The notes: a model not told the origin generated them from the sequence alone. A stretch of 58,735 nt of DNA from Desulfosporosinus hippei DSM 8344 (GCF_900100785.1 NZ_FNCP01000030.1:1-58735), one strand, 5' to 3'. Positions 38,376 to 48,339 are shown, counted from the stretch's first letter. Made by a program: numbers and translations.

Positions 38376-41300
38376 TTATAGTTTTCCCCACTCTCTTCCT
38401 TCATTCCTTACGATTTTCCCTCGTCTAGAAAAGTAGAGATTCTTATTATAGTCCCATTCGGGCGGACCTCCACCCTGATAATAACCCTCTGCTCTGGGGT
38501 GGTACAAATGTGCCGTTACGGCTTCAGTACGACAGTACTGACAACCATATGCCAGTATTCGATCAATGAAATCCCGATCATCATAAGCTATTCCAGTAAA
38601 ATCTTCATCATAACCCCCAATCTCCAAGAATTTACTGCGATGCAATGCCATCAGAAATGGCATTCTAGTATCTAAGTCTATGCAATTATTGAATGTCTCT
38701 TGTTCAAAACTGCCGTTATTCTTCTCGATTGACTCTAAAAGTGCACCTGTTCGGTCGTCTTTGCCAACCGGAATACCCAGTAGCTTTGGGTTATCTAAGA
38801 TAGGAATTGTAATTTTTTCTATAGTCTGGTTTACATGGAGCATTTCGGCGCAACACATTACTAAAATATCTCCAGAGGCTTGCTTCACACCAATATTAAT
38901 TGCAAAACCAGGCACCCTCCAGATGGGTTCTCCTTGAAGATTTCTTTGTCCAGTAAAAATATATTTCAAATGTAGCTTCTCTTTAAATTCGTTGCAAATT
39001 TCTTCTGTTTGATCTTGTATTCCATCATTGACAACGATTGTTTCAAACTCGAAGGGCATTGTCTGAAGGGATAAAGAATAAAGTCCCCATCTTAATAGAT
39101 GTGTTCTCTGATAGGTTGTAATTACTATAGATACCTTAGGTTGTTTTACATCTTGCTTGATGTTAGAATTTTCTATCATTAGGTCTTTGAAGACAGTCTT
39201 TATTAGGCTTTCCCATTTCTGCGTAGAATCCGGTGTAGATATAGATATGGTCTTTTCTAACAGAACATTCCTAGGAGTAAAAGATCGTTTGGATAATCCT
39301 TGAATAGCCCCCTCAATATCTTCACCAAAGATTCCACACTGATCCCGCTCTTTAGGACTTAAATCTTTAAAAATTCCAATCTTTCTCATAATCACTGGCA
39401 CATCGCATAAACAAGCTTCGATAGCTCCATGACTCTGAAGCTCTAATGGTGAACCATTGATAAGGAAGTCCGCACAGTTAAGAAGTTTAACCAACAGATT
39501 CCGAGGCACTTGATAAAAAAGCCTTACGTTGTCCGCAATAAATGGTTCAATGTTCTTTGTAACTATAATCCAAGTTATTTCCGGATGAGCTACAATACAG
39601 GCCCGAACTTTGCCCCAGCCGTGTACTTCGTTAAAGTCCCCAATGTAGATTCCTATTCTTTCCGAACCAAAGCAAAACTCTTGACGCAGCTCCTCTTTGT
39701 TCATCTTATTGAAAAGCTGTAGCCCCAAGCCGCCAGAAATAATCTCAAAATCGAACTCCGGATATGCCAGAGCGGTTTGGTCCGAATTCGTAACAAGTTT
39801 ATCTGCCTGTCGCAAATTCTCCTCTTGCTGGGCATTAGAAATGCCCATAGATCTTAAATTGTCCTGCAAAACTGCTATCGTGTAACGAGATTGATCAACG
39901 ATGTTTATGAATGTTGCATTTTGCAGAATTACTTCTACTCTAGGATAATTATGCTGAATGTATTTTCGAGCATTGGCAGCATAATCTCCTAAATCTCCTA
40001 TAGTATCCCTTCCTATACTTACTGAAGCAGGCAAGGATTCCCCCAAAGAATTCCAAAACAATCTCTCCCCTATTGACCCTGCTATAGAATCGCAGCAAAT
40101 TGCGACTTTAATGTCATTTTGGTCATATCTCAAAGTTTCTCGACTATCTAGTTCTCCCCACTGAAAGTGATAAGCCAGACTATCTAAGGCTGTCTGATGC
40201 TTTATTCCTATGGTTTTGAGCTTGAGAATTAAGACAGTATCCCCGGATATACAAGCCTCGCCCTTCTTAGCAATAACCGGATGGTTAAAATCGCTCCCTA
40301 AGAGAACCTGCCCTTCTGGATAGCCGCCTACATGTTCAAAGTGTTCCTTACGAATCAAGAGAGGCATGAAGAGTCCGCCATCTAACAATTTAGGCTCAGT
40401 GATTTCACGGGCATACTGTTGAAATTCCATCTCTCGATACGTAGAATAATCCCGACCGAAATCTTTTTCCACGCCATATTGACCACTGCGCAGTTTTCCC
40501 GACTCTACTAAGCGGGAAGCAACACAGTTCTCTCCATTATATGCTTTCCATAGATTATCAAACCATCCTGGTGTGAAGGCCATATCTGAATTGATAAATA
40601 CAACAAAGTCCCCTTGAGCTTTGCTTGCAGCAAAATTATAGGCACGATAAACATTATTGACGTACCATTCCTGTTGTTGTTCGGGAGTATTTGTGAAAAT
40701 ATAATGCGGTATATAGTTATCCCTTAAATAATTAAGGACTGAAGGTGTCGCATCATTAGCAACAAAGAAAAACTCTTTATCTGTCATATCCGTATATCTA
40801 TGGACCTGCTCATAGACAAACTTCAACCATTCCACACTTTTATAAACCAGACAAACAATAGAGAATCTAGGCTTAAATACTTCTTCCCGATATTCTTCAA
40901 CATACGCCAAGGACTCTGCAAAGGTCAGGGGTATCGGTTCGTCATCATCAGACCAAAGACCTTCAGGAAAAAAATCTGAAGGAACTTTCGATACAACGAG
41001 CTTCTCTTCGCTGATTAAACGATCCAGCATATCATAACCTCGCTGTCCGTGAGACCTGTATACTAGATATTTATGGGCTAAACGTTGCTTCGAAGAAAAG
41101 CCATAGTGTAATACCTGAAGGTCAAGTGTCCACATTACGTTTCGAATCGTGGAAGGAAAAAGTGGCTGATGAAGTCCGGGCTTTGTATCATGAAAACAAA
41201 TCCCTGGCACAACCCGCCACAAACGGCAAAACCAGCCCTTGTCATATAAACTGTCCAGCCGCTGCCAAGTACTGCTTCGCCAAAGATTAATTTCATGCAT

Positions 41301-41663
41301 AATCACGGCATCATAATTGTTGCCCTCACATTGAGCACACAATTCTTGAAGCTTTTCGGCAGCATTAGCAGTTAACACCTCGTCAGCATCTAACCATAAG
41401 ATAAAATCTGGATTGAGCTTTAGGGCCTCTTGCAGCAGAAGTTGCTTATGACTCCGTTCATTGACAAAGTCATTTTTCGTTCCCCTAAGGACATATGGTG
41501 TTTGTTTAAGCATATACTCATAGCTGCCATCTGTACTACCGTCATCATAGACGATAAGATCATCTACTGCAGGTAAAACATACTTAACAAACCGTTCCAG
41601 GTTGTTTTTACAAAGTTCATTATAGATTTGACAAATGCACGCAATCCTATATTTTTTCTTCAT
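38376..41663 (-). CDS. Giant multi-module glycosyltransferase (GT2-GT2-GT4-like-GT2)
   Basis: 1,095 residues. Module 1 (1-~215): GT2, IACICQIYNELCKNNLERF, LIVYDDGSTDGS, ILWLDADEV. Module 2 (~267-480): FSIVCLVYKSVEWLKFVYEQ, VVFINSDMAFTPGWF. Module 3 (~510-800): GT-B-like, with IGIYIGDFNEVHGWGKVRAC and SPLELQSHGAIEACLCDVPV. Module 4 (~862-1095): VSIVITTYQRTHLLRWGLYS, ETIVVNDG, acceptor motif GGYDEDFTGIAYDDRDFIDR. It could add several sugars in order, or some modules may only bind. ATGA overlap (4 bases) with the upstream dehydratase gene implies coupling. Cytoplasmic; no membrane segment seen. Confidence 0.85.
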   Translation of the reverse strand: MKKKYRIACICQIYNELCKNNLERFVKYVLPAVDDLIVYDDGSTDGSYEYMLKQTPYVLRGTKNDFVNERSHKQLLLQEALKLNPDFILWLDADEVLTANAAEKLQELCAQCEGNNYDAVIMHEINLWRSSTWQRLDSLYDKGWFCRLWRVVPGICFHDTKPGLHQPLFPSTIRNVMWTLDLQVLHYGFSSKQRLAHKYLVYRSHGQRGYDMLDRLISEEKLVVSKVPSDFFPEGLWSDDDEPIPLTFAESLAYVEEYREEVFKPRFSIVCLVYKSVEWLKFVYEQVHRYTDMTDKEFFFVANDATPSVLNYLRDNYIPHYIFTNTPEQQQEWYVNNVYRAYNFAASKAQGDFVVFINSDMAFTPGWFDNLWKAYNGENCVASRLVESGKLRSGQYGVEKDFGRDYSTYREMEFQQYAREITEPKLLDGGLFMPLLIRKEHFEHVGGYPEGQVLLGSDFNHPVIAKKGEACISGDTVLILKLKTIGIKHQTALDSLAYHFQWGELDSRETLRYDQNDIKVAICCDSIAGSIGERLFWNSLGESLPASVSIGRDTIGDLGDYAANARKYIQHNYPRVEVILQNATFINIVDQSRYTIAVLQDNLRSMGISNAQQEENLRQADKLVTNSDQTALAYPEFDFEIISGGLGLQLFNKMNKEELRQEFCFGSERIGIYIGDFNEVHGWGKVRACIVAHPEITWIIVTKNIEPFIADNVRLFYQVPRNLLVKLLNCADFLINGSPLELQSHGAIEACLCDVPVIMRKIGIFKDLSPKERDQCGIFGEDIEGAIQGLSKRSFTPRNVLLEKTISISTPDSTQKWESLIKTVFKDLMIENSNIKQDVKQPKVSIVITTYQRTHLLRWGLYSLSLQTMPFEFETIVVNDGIQDQTEEICNEFKEKLHLKYIFTGQRNLQGEPIWRVPGFAINIGVKQASGDILVMCCAEMLHVNQTIEKITIPILDNPKLLGIPVGKDDRTGALLESIEKNNGSFEQETFNNCIDLDTRMPFLMALHRSKFLEIGGYDEDFTGIAYDDRDFIDRILAYGCQYCRTEAVTAHLYHPRAEGYYQGGGPPEWDYNKNLYFSRRGKIVRNEGREWGKL

Positions 41664-42721
41664 CTCAAGAATTCCCCTGCTCTATTTTCTTGACCTATCA
41701 TCAGATTATGCTTGCGTAATAAAGCTACAGTATCTTCAAAGGTCATTAGAGAATCACCCGAACTATACTCTTTAGATAACACCTGCAAATTCAGATCTTC
41801 TTTTAGCAACTCTGGCAACATTGGCTTAATTGCATAGTAATCCCCTCGATCGTAAGTTCGCCATGCCTCTTCTTCCGAAATCATTATCTCATGAACCTTT
41901 TCTCCTGGCCGAATTCCCGTATATTTTACGGCGATTGTTTGTTCTCCCATTAAGGCTTTTGCTACATCCTCAATTAAAGCCGCCGGAATTTTTGGAATAA
42001 ATATTTCTCCCGGCCTAGCATCTTTTAAAACTGCAAAAATAGTATCCACTGCACTTTCTAAAGGCAACAAAAATCTTGTCATTTCCTTTGTCGTGATCGT
42101 AACTGGCCCGCCACGCTTTATTTGTTCATGAAATAAGGGAATCACAGAACCCCTAGAAGCTAAAACATTGCCATAACGGACACATATAAATCTTGTCTTA
42201 GGGAGCGTCACATTTGCTGCTATAAAGATCCTCTCTTGCAAAGCCTTGGAAATTCCCATAGCGTTCACGGGCTTACAGGCTTTGTCAGTGGACACACCAA
42301 CCACCGTATCAACTTTTAGATTGTTTTCACGAATGGCACGTATGATGTTCTCTGCACCAACTATATTAGTAAGCACCGCTTCAAATGGAAAGTATTCACA
42401 TGAAGGAACCTGCTTAAGGGCAGCAGCGTTAATGACGATATCTGCTTCCCGTAATACTGAACAAACGGAATGATAATCACGGATATCACCTATTCTAAAC
42501 TCGATTAAGCGAGCAAAATTGTCATAGATCACTTCATCAGTAACGTTTTGCATATTTTGATATTCAATTCTCATAGCGTGCTGTTTTGCCTCATCCCGGG
42601 AAAAGATAATAATTTTCTTCGGTGAACCAAGCTCTTTTTTCAAGAGTCTACGAGTTAATACTTTACCTAGCGAACCTGTACCACCAGTAATTACAATTAC
42701 TTTGTTATTTAGAATTTCCAT
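41660..42721 (-). CDS. UDP-GlcNAc 4,6-dehydratase, 5-epimerising type (FnlA/WbjB/CapE-like)
   Basis: About 353 residues, extended SDR. VIVITGGTGSLGKVLTRRLL for NAD(P), FSRDEAKQHAMR, DIVINAAALKQVPSCEYFPF and VGVSTDKACKPVNAMGISKA, in which Met replaces the usual catalytic Tyr, as in the FlaA1/CapE group. Makes UDP-2-acetamido-2,6-dideoxy-4-hexulose, the branch point to UDP-L-FucNAc, L-RhaNAc or L-QuiNAc. Start at ATG 42721 after AAGGGGGAT; it overlaps the end of the reductase gene by 17 bases. The 2-epimerase that would complete the route is at 22989. Confidence 0.88.
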   Translation of the reverse strand: MEILNNKVIVITGGTGSLGKVLTRRLLKKELGSPKKIIIFSRDEAKQHAMRIEYQNMQNVTDEVIYDNFARLIEFRIGDIRDYHSVCSVLREADIVINAAALKQVPSCEYFPFEAVLTNIVGAENIIRAIRENNLKVDTVVGVSTDKACKPVNAMGISKALQERIFIAANVTLPKTRFICVRYGNVLASRGSVIPLFHEQIKRGGPVTITTKEMTRFLLPLESAVDTIFAVLKDARPGEIFIPKIPAALIEDVAKALMGEQTIAVKYTGIRPGEKVHEIMISEEEAWRTYDRGDYYAIKPMLPELLKEDLNLQVLSKEYSSGDSLMTFEDTVALLRKHNLMIGQENRAGEFLR

Positions 42722-43622
42722 TTTTATCCCCCTTGGCCTTGCCATAATGATAGGGGCCTTGTAAATAATCCAGATACATTTCGTGTACTAAGTCTTTCCA
42801 CGAAGGTGGATTATAGCCCGTTAGAGAACGGAAACGCGTTGAGTCTAAAGATCGATCAATCCGAACATTGTTGTTCGGTTCAATTTCCACGTTTTTGTTA
42901 TACTGAGCTTTAATGAGTTTCAATAGTTCGAATTTGGAAATTGGATTTGCAGAAACGTGATAAAGTCCAATCATTTCTTTATCTGGGATCACATTATCTC
43001 GAATAATTCGTGCTATTTCAATAGTTGGCAGACCTGAATAAATGACCTCACTGAAGCCATAAACCTTCTCTTTTTGCCCTAAAAACCATTCAACAAGTCC
43101 ATAGTATCCTTTTAGTTCATGCCCAATAATGGACGTACGAAGCGTGACACAATCAGGATAATCTACCTCACCAAGAAGTTTTGTTCTACCATATAGATCA
43201 AGGGCATCAGCCACATCACTTTCCAAATAGTCCCCTTTTTCACCAGAAAAGACACAATCTGTACTGATATGAATTAATCGTGAACCGGTTGCACTACAGA
43301 GCTTAGCAATTGTATGGGGCAAAAGTGCATTAGTCGATATAGTAGTAAGTGGATCTTGGGCCTTGGGTACCTGCTTAATCACTCCGATACAGTTCACTAC
43401 AATATCTGGAGACACATCTGAGAAAAGTTTTGTCAGGCTATCTCCATTAAAAACATCAACTTCTCCGTATACCTTTTTCATCCAATCCGCCGGCAACCAA
43501 TCGGACAGTACTTTTGCAGAACGAACTGTTGTATAAACATCAAACCTGGGGTCTTTAGACAGATAACGAAACAAGGTATGCCCTAACATCCCCGATCCTC
43601 CCAGGATCAATACCTTTGTCAT
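42705..43622 (-). CDS. RmlD-like nucleotide-sugar reductase
   Basis: About 305 residues. KVLILGGSGMLGHTLFRYLS (GxxGxxG), STDCVFSGEKGDY and the Tyr/Lys pair in LYGRTKLLGE: the RmlD substrate-binding family that reduces 4-keto sugars. Next to a 5-epimerising dehydratase it most likely reduces the UDP-4-keto-6-deoxy-HexNAc, as WbvR does for L-RhaNAc/L-QuiNAc. It lacks the cupin domain of CapF, so the FucNAc reading is less direct. The start is uncertain: ATG 43622 gives the family N-terminus, GTG 43634 is possible. Confidence 0.82.
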   Translation of the reverse strand: MTKVLILGGSGMLGHTLFRYLSKDPRFDVYTTVRSAKVLSDWLPADWMKKVYGEVDVFNGDSLTKLFSDVSPDIVVNCIGVIKQVPKAQDPLTTISTNALLPHTIAKLCSATGSRLIHISTDCVFSGEKGDYLESDVADALDLYGRTKLLGEVDYPDCVTLRTSIIGHELKGYYGLVEWFLGQKEKVYGFSEVIYSGLPTIEIARIIRDNVIPDKEMIGLYHVSANPISKFELLKLIKAQYNKNVEIEPNNNVRIDRSLDSTRFRSLTGYNPPSWKDLVHEMYLDYLQGPYHYGKAKGDKNGNSK

Positions 43623-43698
43623 TCCCTTATTCACACCTTTCGGGGTAGTTACTAGAAGTTTTATTAGTAAATCCTACTTAAATTAATTACATTTGCTC

Positions 43699-44391
43699 TT
43701 AAGACAGTTTTAGCTCCTTAAAGACCTCTTTCGCTTTTTCCAGATCTGCAGGTGTCCCAATATCAAACCAAAGGTCTTCACTTTCATAACTCACAACCTG
43801 AGCATGATTTGAAAGTAGAGCTTTAACTAGATCAGGCATGTCAAAGCGTTCATTTTCAGGAATTAATGAAATAACTCGCTTATTAATGACGTAGATACCC
43901 ATACTCGCCCAATAGTTGATGGTTGGTTTTTCTGAATAAGCGGTCACCTGTCCATCTATAATTTCTAGGACTCCGAACGCTGAGTGAACGGCCTTCTTAT
44001 GCACAGCAACGGTCATATCTGCTTGCATCGCAATATGGTGTCCATAAAGCGCGCCAAAGTCCAGCGTCGTTAATTCATCGCCGTTGACGACTAAAAAGTC
44101 ATCCTCTAAATCTGCCACAAGTTTTAGCGGGCCAGCAGTACCCAGTGGTGCTGTTTCAATAGAATAACGGATGTCAAGGCCAAAATGACTGCCATCCTGA
44201 AAATAAAGCTTAATAAAATCCGCAAGATATCCTAGGCACATGATTATTTCATCGACTCCAGAAGATTTTAGTTGTTGAACCAGAATATCTGCTATTGGTT
44301 TATCTCCAATGGGGATAAGCGGCTTAGGCAAAATTCGGGTATAGGGATCCAGGCGGGTTCCTCTGCCGCCGGCTAAAATAATAGTTTGCAT
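43699..44391 (-). CDS. Sugar-1-phosphate nucleotidyltransferase
   Basis: 230 residues. Starts TIILAGGRGTRLDPYTRILPKPLIPIG, the G-x-G-T-R-x9-PK signature of the RmlA/GlmU-N/HddC group. DFLVVNGDELTTLDF carries the metal Asp. Single catalytic domain with no C-terminal hexapeptide repeats. Charges a sugar-1-phosphate with an NTP; the sugar is unknown. GGGGGG site before ATG. 18 bases after the LegB-like gene, so it is in the same operon and probably supplies that enzyme or a later glycosyltransferase. Confidence 0.88.
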   Translation of the reverse strand: MQTIILAGGRGTRLDPYTRILPKPLIPIGDKPIADILVQQLKSSGVDEIIMCLGYLADFIKLYFQDGSHFGLDIRYSIETAPLGTAGPLKLVADLEDDFLVVNGDELTTLDFGALYGHHIAMQADMTVAVHKKAVHSAFGVLEIIDGQVTAYSEKPTINYWASMGIYVINKRVISLIPENERFDMPDLVKALLSNHAQVVSYESEDLWFDIGTPADLEKAKEVFKELKLS

Positions 44392-44409
44392 AATATCCCC
44401 CCTTACCTT

Positions 44410-45396
44410 CTAAATCTGGTATTTTCCGATCTGAAAACGATTCATATGGCTGGCAATCCAGGCTACTGTTCTTTTGATGCCTTCTTCAAGCGTAACCTGG
44501 GGTTCCCACCCTATAGTTTCTTTTGCTAAGCGATTATCTGCTAAAAGACGGCTGACTTCGCTACGACTTGGGCGGATTCTCGCCCCATCCACTGTAATTT
44601 CTGCAGTGCTTTGAACGGTCTTCAAAACAATTTTGGCCAATTCTCCAATCGAAATTTCTCTACCTGAACCAATGTTTATAACCTTTCCAAAGCCTTTTTT
44701 ACTCTGTGCTGCTTTAATAAAACCATCTGCTGTATCTGTGACGAAGGTAAAATCACGCAAAGTTTCTGTGTTACCAAGACGTATTTCCTTACAGGCCAAA
44801 GCCTGAGTGATCAGTGTCGGGATCACAGCCCGAGCAGATTGGCGCGGTCCGTAACAATTAAACGGTCTTACAGTCACTACCGGCAAATCAAAAGAAGCAT
44901 AAAAGCTCTCTGCTAATTTATCCGCACCAATTTTGCTTGCTGAATAAGGCGACTGCCCTTGAAGTGGATGAGACTCATCAATTGGGACGTAGAGTGCCGA
45001 TCCATAGACCTCACTTGTCGAAGTGTGTACAATCTGCTCTACCCCATGATCTCGGGCCGCTGTCAAAACATTAAATGTTCCCAAAATATTGGTTTCCACA
45101 ACTTCTCGAGGATTTTTATAAGAATATGGAATCCCTACCAAAGCCCCAAGATGAAATACTGCGTTACACCCTTTGACAGATCGTTCGATTACATCTGCAT
45201 CACGTAAATCCCCGGCAATGATTTCAATTTGTTCAAGTAACCCTGGTTCCAAATCTTCTAGATTTCCGCGGCCATCCCTAGAATTATATCGAATAAAGAC
45301 ACGAACTTTTGCCCCTGCTTTTACCAATGCCTCTGCCAAGTGACTGCCGATGAATCCTCCTGCACCAGTAATCAAGACCTGCTTATGCTCCCACAT
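44410..45396 (-). CDS. NAD-dependent 4,6-dehydratase, LegB-like
   Basis: About 328 residues, extended SDR. VLITGAGGFIGSHLAEALVKAG, HLGALVGIPYSYKNPREVVE, TSTSEVYGSA and the catalytic YSASKIGADKLAESF (Y-x-x-x-K). The GIPYSY block and overall pattern match the LegB group of nucleotide-sugar 4,6-dehydratases. The other legionaminic acid genes are not in the window, so the product may be a 4-keto-6-deoxy sugar used in another way. ATG 45396 is 9 bases after AAGGG; ATG 45405 abuts the site and is rejected. Confidence 0.8.
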   Translation of the reverse strand: MWEHKQVLITGAGGFIGSHLAEALVKAGAKVRVFIRYNSRDGRGNLEDLEPGLLEQIEIIAGDLRDADVIERSVKGCNAVFHLGALVGIPYSYKNPREVVETNILGTFNVLTAARDHGVEQIVHTSTSEVYGSALYVPIDESHPLQGQSPYSASKIGADKLAESFYASFDLPVVTVRPFNCYGPRQSARAVIPTLITQALACKEIRLGNTETLRDFTFVTDTADGFIKAAQSKKGFGKVINIGSGREISIGELAKIVLKTVQSTAEITVDGARIRPSRSEVSRLLADNRLAKETIGWEPQVTLEEGIKRTVAWIASHMNRFQIGKYQI

Positions 45397-45537
45397 TACG
45401 CTCATCCCTTCTATTACAATAACTGATATATCTTATGTCAGTTTTTGTCTATCTGACACCGCAGTTACCGTTTCGGAGGACGATCCTTTTTAATCCTTAA
45501 TAAGGCGAACTAATTTACATTAACGTGTTAAAAAGGA

Positions 45538-46659
45538 CTATCCCTTTGACATGGTGTTCAAGAGGGTATAATACTTCGATGCTAGCTGAGACCACTCGAA
45601 CTTTACTGCATTTTGGTGTCCTTTAATTGAGAGTGATTTTTGTAGAGAGGGATTACCCAATACGATTGCTAAAGCCTCTGATAACTTTAAAATGTTTCCG
45701 GGTTCGAAAGTCAATGCACACGAATTTGGAACAACTTCTGCTAACCCCCCAGCATTAGAGGAGATAACCGGTGTTCCAATCGCCATTCCTTCTAAAGCAA
45801 CTAGTCCATAGGCTTCTCGCCGACTGGGAACAACAAGTGCAGTTGTACTTGCCATTCTCTGTCTGACCTCCAAACTTGAGATTCGACCATGAAAATGAAT
45901 GTAGGATCCCAGATTTAGGGCTTGGACAAGATGCTTTAAATAACCTTCATATAACTCCGTTCCTTTACCTACAATATTTACATGAATTTGATGCCCACTC
46001 CTAACTCTAATTGATACAGCCTTAATCAGATCTTCAATTCCTTTATAATCTAACAACCTTCCGACATATAGCAATTGATTCATTATCCCTTGTTGCCAAC
46101 GTTCTAAAGGAATACTAATACCGAGGGGTAAAACTTGAGTCTTAAAAAGATATTGCGGAAAACGACCAGCTAAATATTGTCTCTCACTCTGGCTAATAAG
46201 ATGAATGCATTGACAACGCATTAGCAATTCTTCCTGTATCTTAAATTGCGCTTGTAATTCAGGGTCTGGTAAGTCTCCCAATTCTTTGCGTAAGAAAGAG
46301 TAAACTGAATATACAATTGGAATATTTCCTTGAGATAGAGTATACGACAACGGTGCAAAATTAATGGCGTGGCTATGAATCATGTCCCATCCCTGACAGA
46401 TCTGGGGAAATTCCTGACATACAACATCTGCCTTGATCATCCCAAGATATCCAAAATATCGACTGCCCCGCGGCAGCCATAGAACCTTAATTTGTTGTCC
46501 TATTGCCGTCCAGACAGGTATATTCCAGTTACTGCGCGGTACTACAACGGTCTGTTGCACACCCATACGATCAAGCATATGCACCATACCTGTGACTGCT
46601 GTTCCTGCGCCGCCAAAGCTTTCTTCCTCAAATTCGTTGCTTAAGGATAAGATTTTCAG
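45538..46659 (-). CDS. Family 4 glycosyltransferase, probable CTG start
   Basis: About 374 residues. N-terminal ILSLSNEFEEESFGGAGTAV (acceptor loop) and C-terminal ALVVPSRREAYGLVALEGMAIGTPVISSNAGGLAE (E-x7-E donor motif), with LLYVGRLLDYKGIEDLI before it. The only ATG in frame, 46686, lies too close to a weak AGGA. A strong GGGGGGAG lies upstream of CTG at 46659, which gives the family-typical N-terminus MKILSLSNE, so I propose a CTG start. Separated from the LegB-like gene by 141 bases without a feature. Confidence 0.82.
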   Translation of the reverse strand: MKILSLSNEFEEESFGGAGTAVTGMVHMLDRMGVQQTVVVPRSNWNIPVWTAIGQQIKVLWLPRGSRYFGYLGMIKADVVCQEFPQICQGWDMIHSHAINFAPLSYTLSQGNIPIVYSVYSFLRKELGDLPDPELQAQFKIQEELLMRCQCIHLISQSERQYLAGRFPQYLFKTQVLPLGISIPLERWQQGIMNQLLYVGRLLDYKGIEDLIKAVSIRVRSGHQIHVNIVGKGTELYEGYLKHLVQALNLGSYIHFHGRISSLEVRQRMASTTALVVPSRREAYGLVALEGMAIGTPVISSNAGGLAEVVPNSCALTFEPGNILKLSEALAIVLGNPSLQKSLSIKGHQNAVKFEWSQLASKYYTLLNTMSKG

Positions 46660-46856
46660 AAAATCTCCCCCCTTACTAATTGTCATGTTCCTAAGTTGAC
46701 TTCTCTAATACTTTATGCACAAGCCTTCTATCTTGCTAGACTTAAATACTTAATAGGTTTAATAAGCCTTAATCCATACTTATCGGATCAATCTCCCACT
46801 TAGTAAAAAATTCCCTAACAGTATTGCTGAAAGCTCTTACCTAACATAAAAAAAAG

Positions 46857-46896
46857 AAACGAAGTCTACCTATTGATACAATGGCAGACTTCGTTT
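46857..46896 (-). terminator. Terminator of the XhlA-like gene
   Basis: AAACGAAGTCT/AGACTTCGTTT stem. On the minus strand the stem is followed by CTTTTTTTTATG. Strong intrinsic terminator, 41 bases past the stop. Confidence 0.88.
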
Positions 46897-46937
46897 GCTT
46901 TTTGATACTTTGCTATTACTTTTTTCTTTCATATTAA

Positions 46938-47174
46938 TCAATGCCTCCAAAGAACATTTACAATAGTAGCAAATGCTCCCGCCAAGGCAATAACAAAACC
47001 CGACCACCAACGTCGGCTGTTTTCCGTTCCTTTTTTGTAATCCTCAAAATCCTGTTTTGTAATATAGTTACCCGCCAGAAGTACACGCATGTCGTTTACG
47101 ACTGTTGAGACATCCTTAACAGCCTCCTTGATCTCTGCAATATCCTTCTTAATTGTCTGGACTTCCTCTTCCAT
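46938..47174 (-). CDS. XhlA-like small membrane protein
   Basis: 78 residues. Residues 1-~50 form an acidic/basic amphipathic coiled coil (EVQTIKKDIAEIKEAVKDVS), then RRWWSGFVIALAGAFATIVNVLW, a single C-terminal membrane helix. This matches the layout of XhlA (phage-type hemolysin/holin partner). No phage genes are nearby, so it is probably a chromosomal holin-like or membrane-tethering protein recruited to this locus. It lies divergent to the glycosyltransferase at 47332. Confidence 0.65.
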   Translation of the reverse strand: MEEEVQTIKKDIAEIKEAVKDVSTVVNDMRVLLAGNYITKQDFEDYKKGTENSRRWWSGFVIALAGAFATIVNVLWRH

Positions 47175-47331
47175 TGTCCACCCTCCATCTCAACTACGGA
47201 CAACCCTTTACAATATCCTATGCTCCCATTCATGAAAAGGTACTTGCTGTTCATTCCCCCTCAACTCGCTTCGACATATCATAATACTAAGTACGATTAT
47301 TTTTCGGTAACGGCTAATGAGGAGGTTACAA

Positions 47332-48333
47332 ATGCCAACGATAATCTACCCTCCTTCAATTCCTTGGAATTGGATGTTTCAGCGCCCACAACAGTTACTC
47401 GGACGGTTCTCGGCTTCTGGGCAAACAGTCCTTTATGAAGACCTGGGTAATTTTTCAACTTCAAAAAACAATCTACTGTCTCCTTCATTTCTCATCTGTC
47501 AAGGTTCGTCAGCAATGTCTGTTCCCCACCCAAGACCACGCATCCTATGGCTGAATGTTCCATCTCACATTAATTTAATTAAAAATTATGACCCTGATCT
47601 GGTTATTTACGATGCTGTGGATGAACCTAAGGATGAGTTCGCTAGTTGGGCTCCCTATTATCCTTCAATACTCGAAAAAGCAGATCTCATCTTTTGTAGC
47701 AGCAACAGTATTTACGAATATTTTCTTAACCGACATCCTCATGTCTATTTAATCCCCAATGGTGTAGACTACGTTCATTTTTCGCCCGCCCCTACTCACC
47801 GCCCTATCGACCTTCCATCAGGAAAACCCATTGTCGGATATAGTGGAGCTATTGCTCCATGGGTAGATTGGGATTTGCTTAAATTAGTAATCCAAGAAAA
47901 CCCTGAAATAAACTTTGTCTTTTTAGGAGCCCTCTTTCAGCTTAATAAATTTCCAATGAAATTAAAAAACGTCTACTACCTAGGATTAAAGTCATATCAG
48001 GAGCTTCCTGCATATCTCCATTATTTTGATGTTGGATTGATTCCCTTTCGTCAAACAGAAATGACCAAAGGGTGCAACCCGATCAAACTTTATGAATATT
48101 ACGCAGCCGGAATAAGAGTTCTAGGTACACCTCTTCCTGAACTTCTCAAAATTCCTAAAATTAATCTTGAGAGCAGTCCTCACCTATTCTCACTGCGCCT
48201 CAAACACTTAGTAAAAGAAGTTGATTCCAATAAAGCAGAAAGAATGGCCTACGCGCAAGCTAATGATTGGAGTGAGCGGGTCGGCCGAATGCTGCAGTAT
48301 ATTTTAGAAAGGGCTAATACAAATCAGAAATAG
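47332..48333 (+). CDS. Glycosyltransferase, GT-B type (TuaH-like)
   Basis: About 333 residues. WNWMFQRPQQLLGRFSASG at the start is typical of the TuaH-like branch. The C-terminal part has IGYSGAIAPWVDWDLL-like donor-domain start (VGYSGAIAPWVDWD), FDVGLIPFR and KGCNPIKLYEYYAAGIRVLG, the shortened E-motif. ATG 47332 is preceded by GAGGAGG at 6 bases; upstream codons to 47317 overlap the site. Followed by the seven-repeat YVTN gene on the same strand. Confidence 0.85.
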   Translation: MPTIIYPPSIPWNWMFQRPQQLLGRFSASGQTVLYEDLGNFSTSKNNLLSPSFLICQGSSAMSVPHPRPRILWLNVPSHINLIKNYDPDLVIYDAVDEPKDEFASWAPYYPSILEKADLIFCSSNSIYEYFLNRHPHVYLIPNGVDYVHFSPAPTHRPIDLPSGKPIVGYSGAIAPWVDWDLLKLVIQENPEINFVFLGALFQLNKFPMKLKNVYYLGLKSYQELPAYLHYFDVGLIPFRQTEMTKGCNPIKLYEYYAAGIRVLGTPLPELLKIPKINLESSPHLFSLRLKHLVKEVDSNKAERMAYAQANDWSERVGRMLQYILERANTNQK

Positions 48334-48339
48334 CGTGTA

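Noticed and set aside
44410-46659. Legionaminic or pseudaminic acid pathway
   Set aside because: Only a LegB-like dehydratase and a nucleotidyltransferase are present; no aminotransferase, NeuB-like synthase or CMP-transferase is seen.
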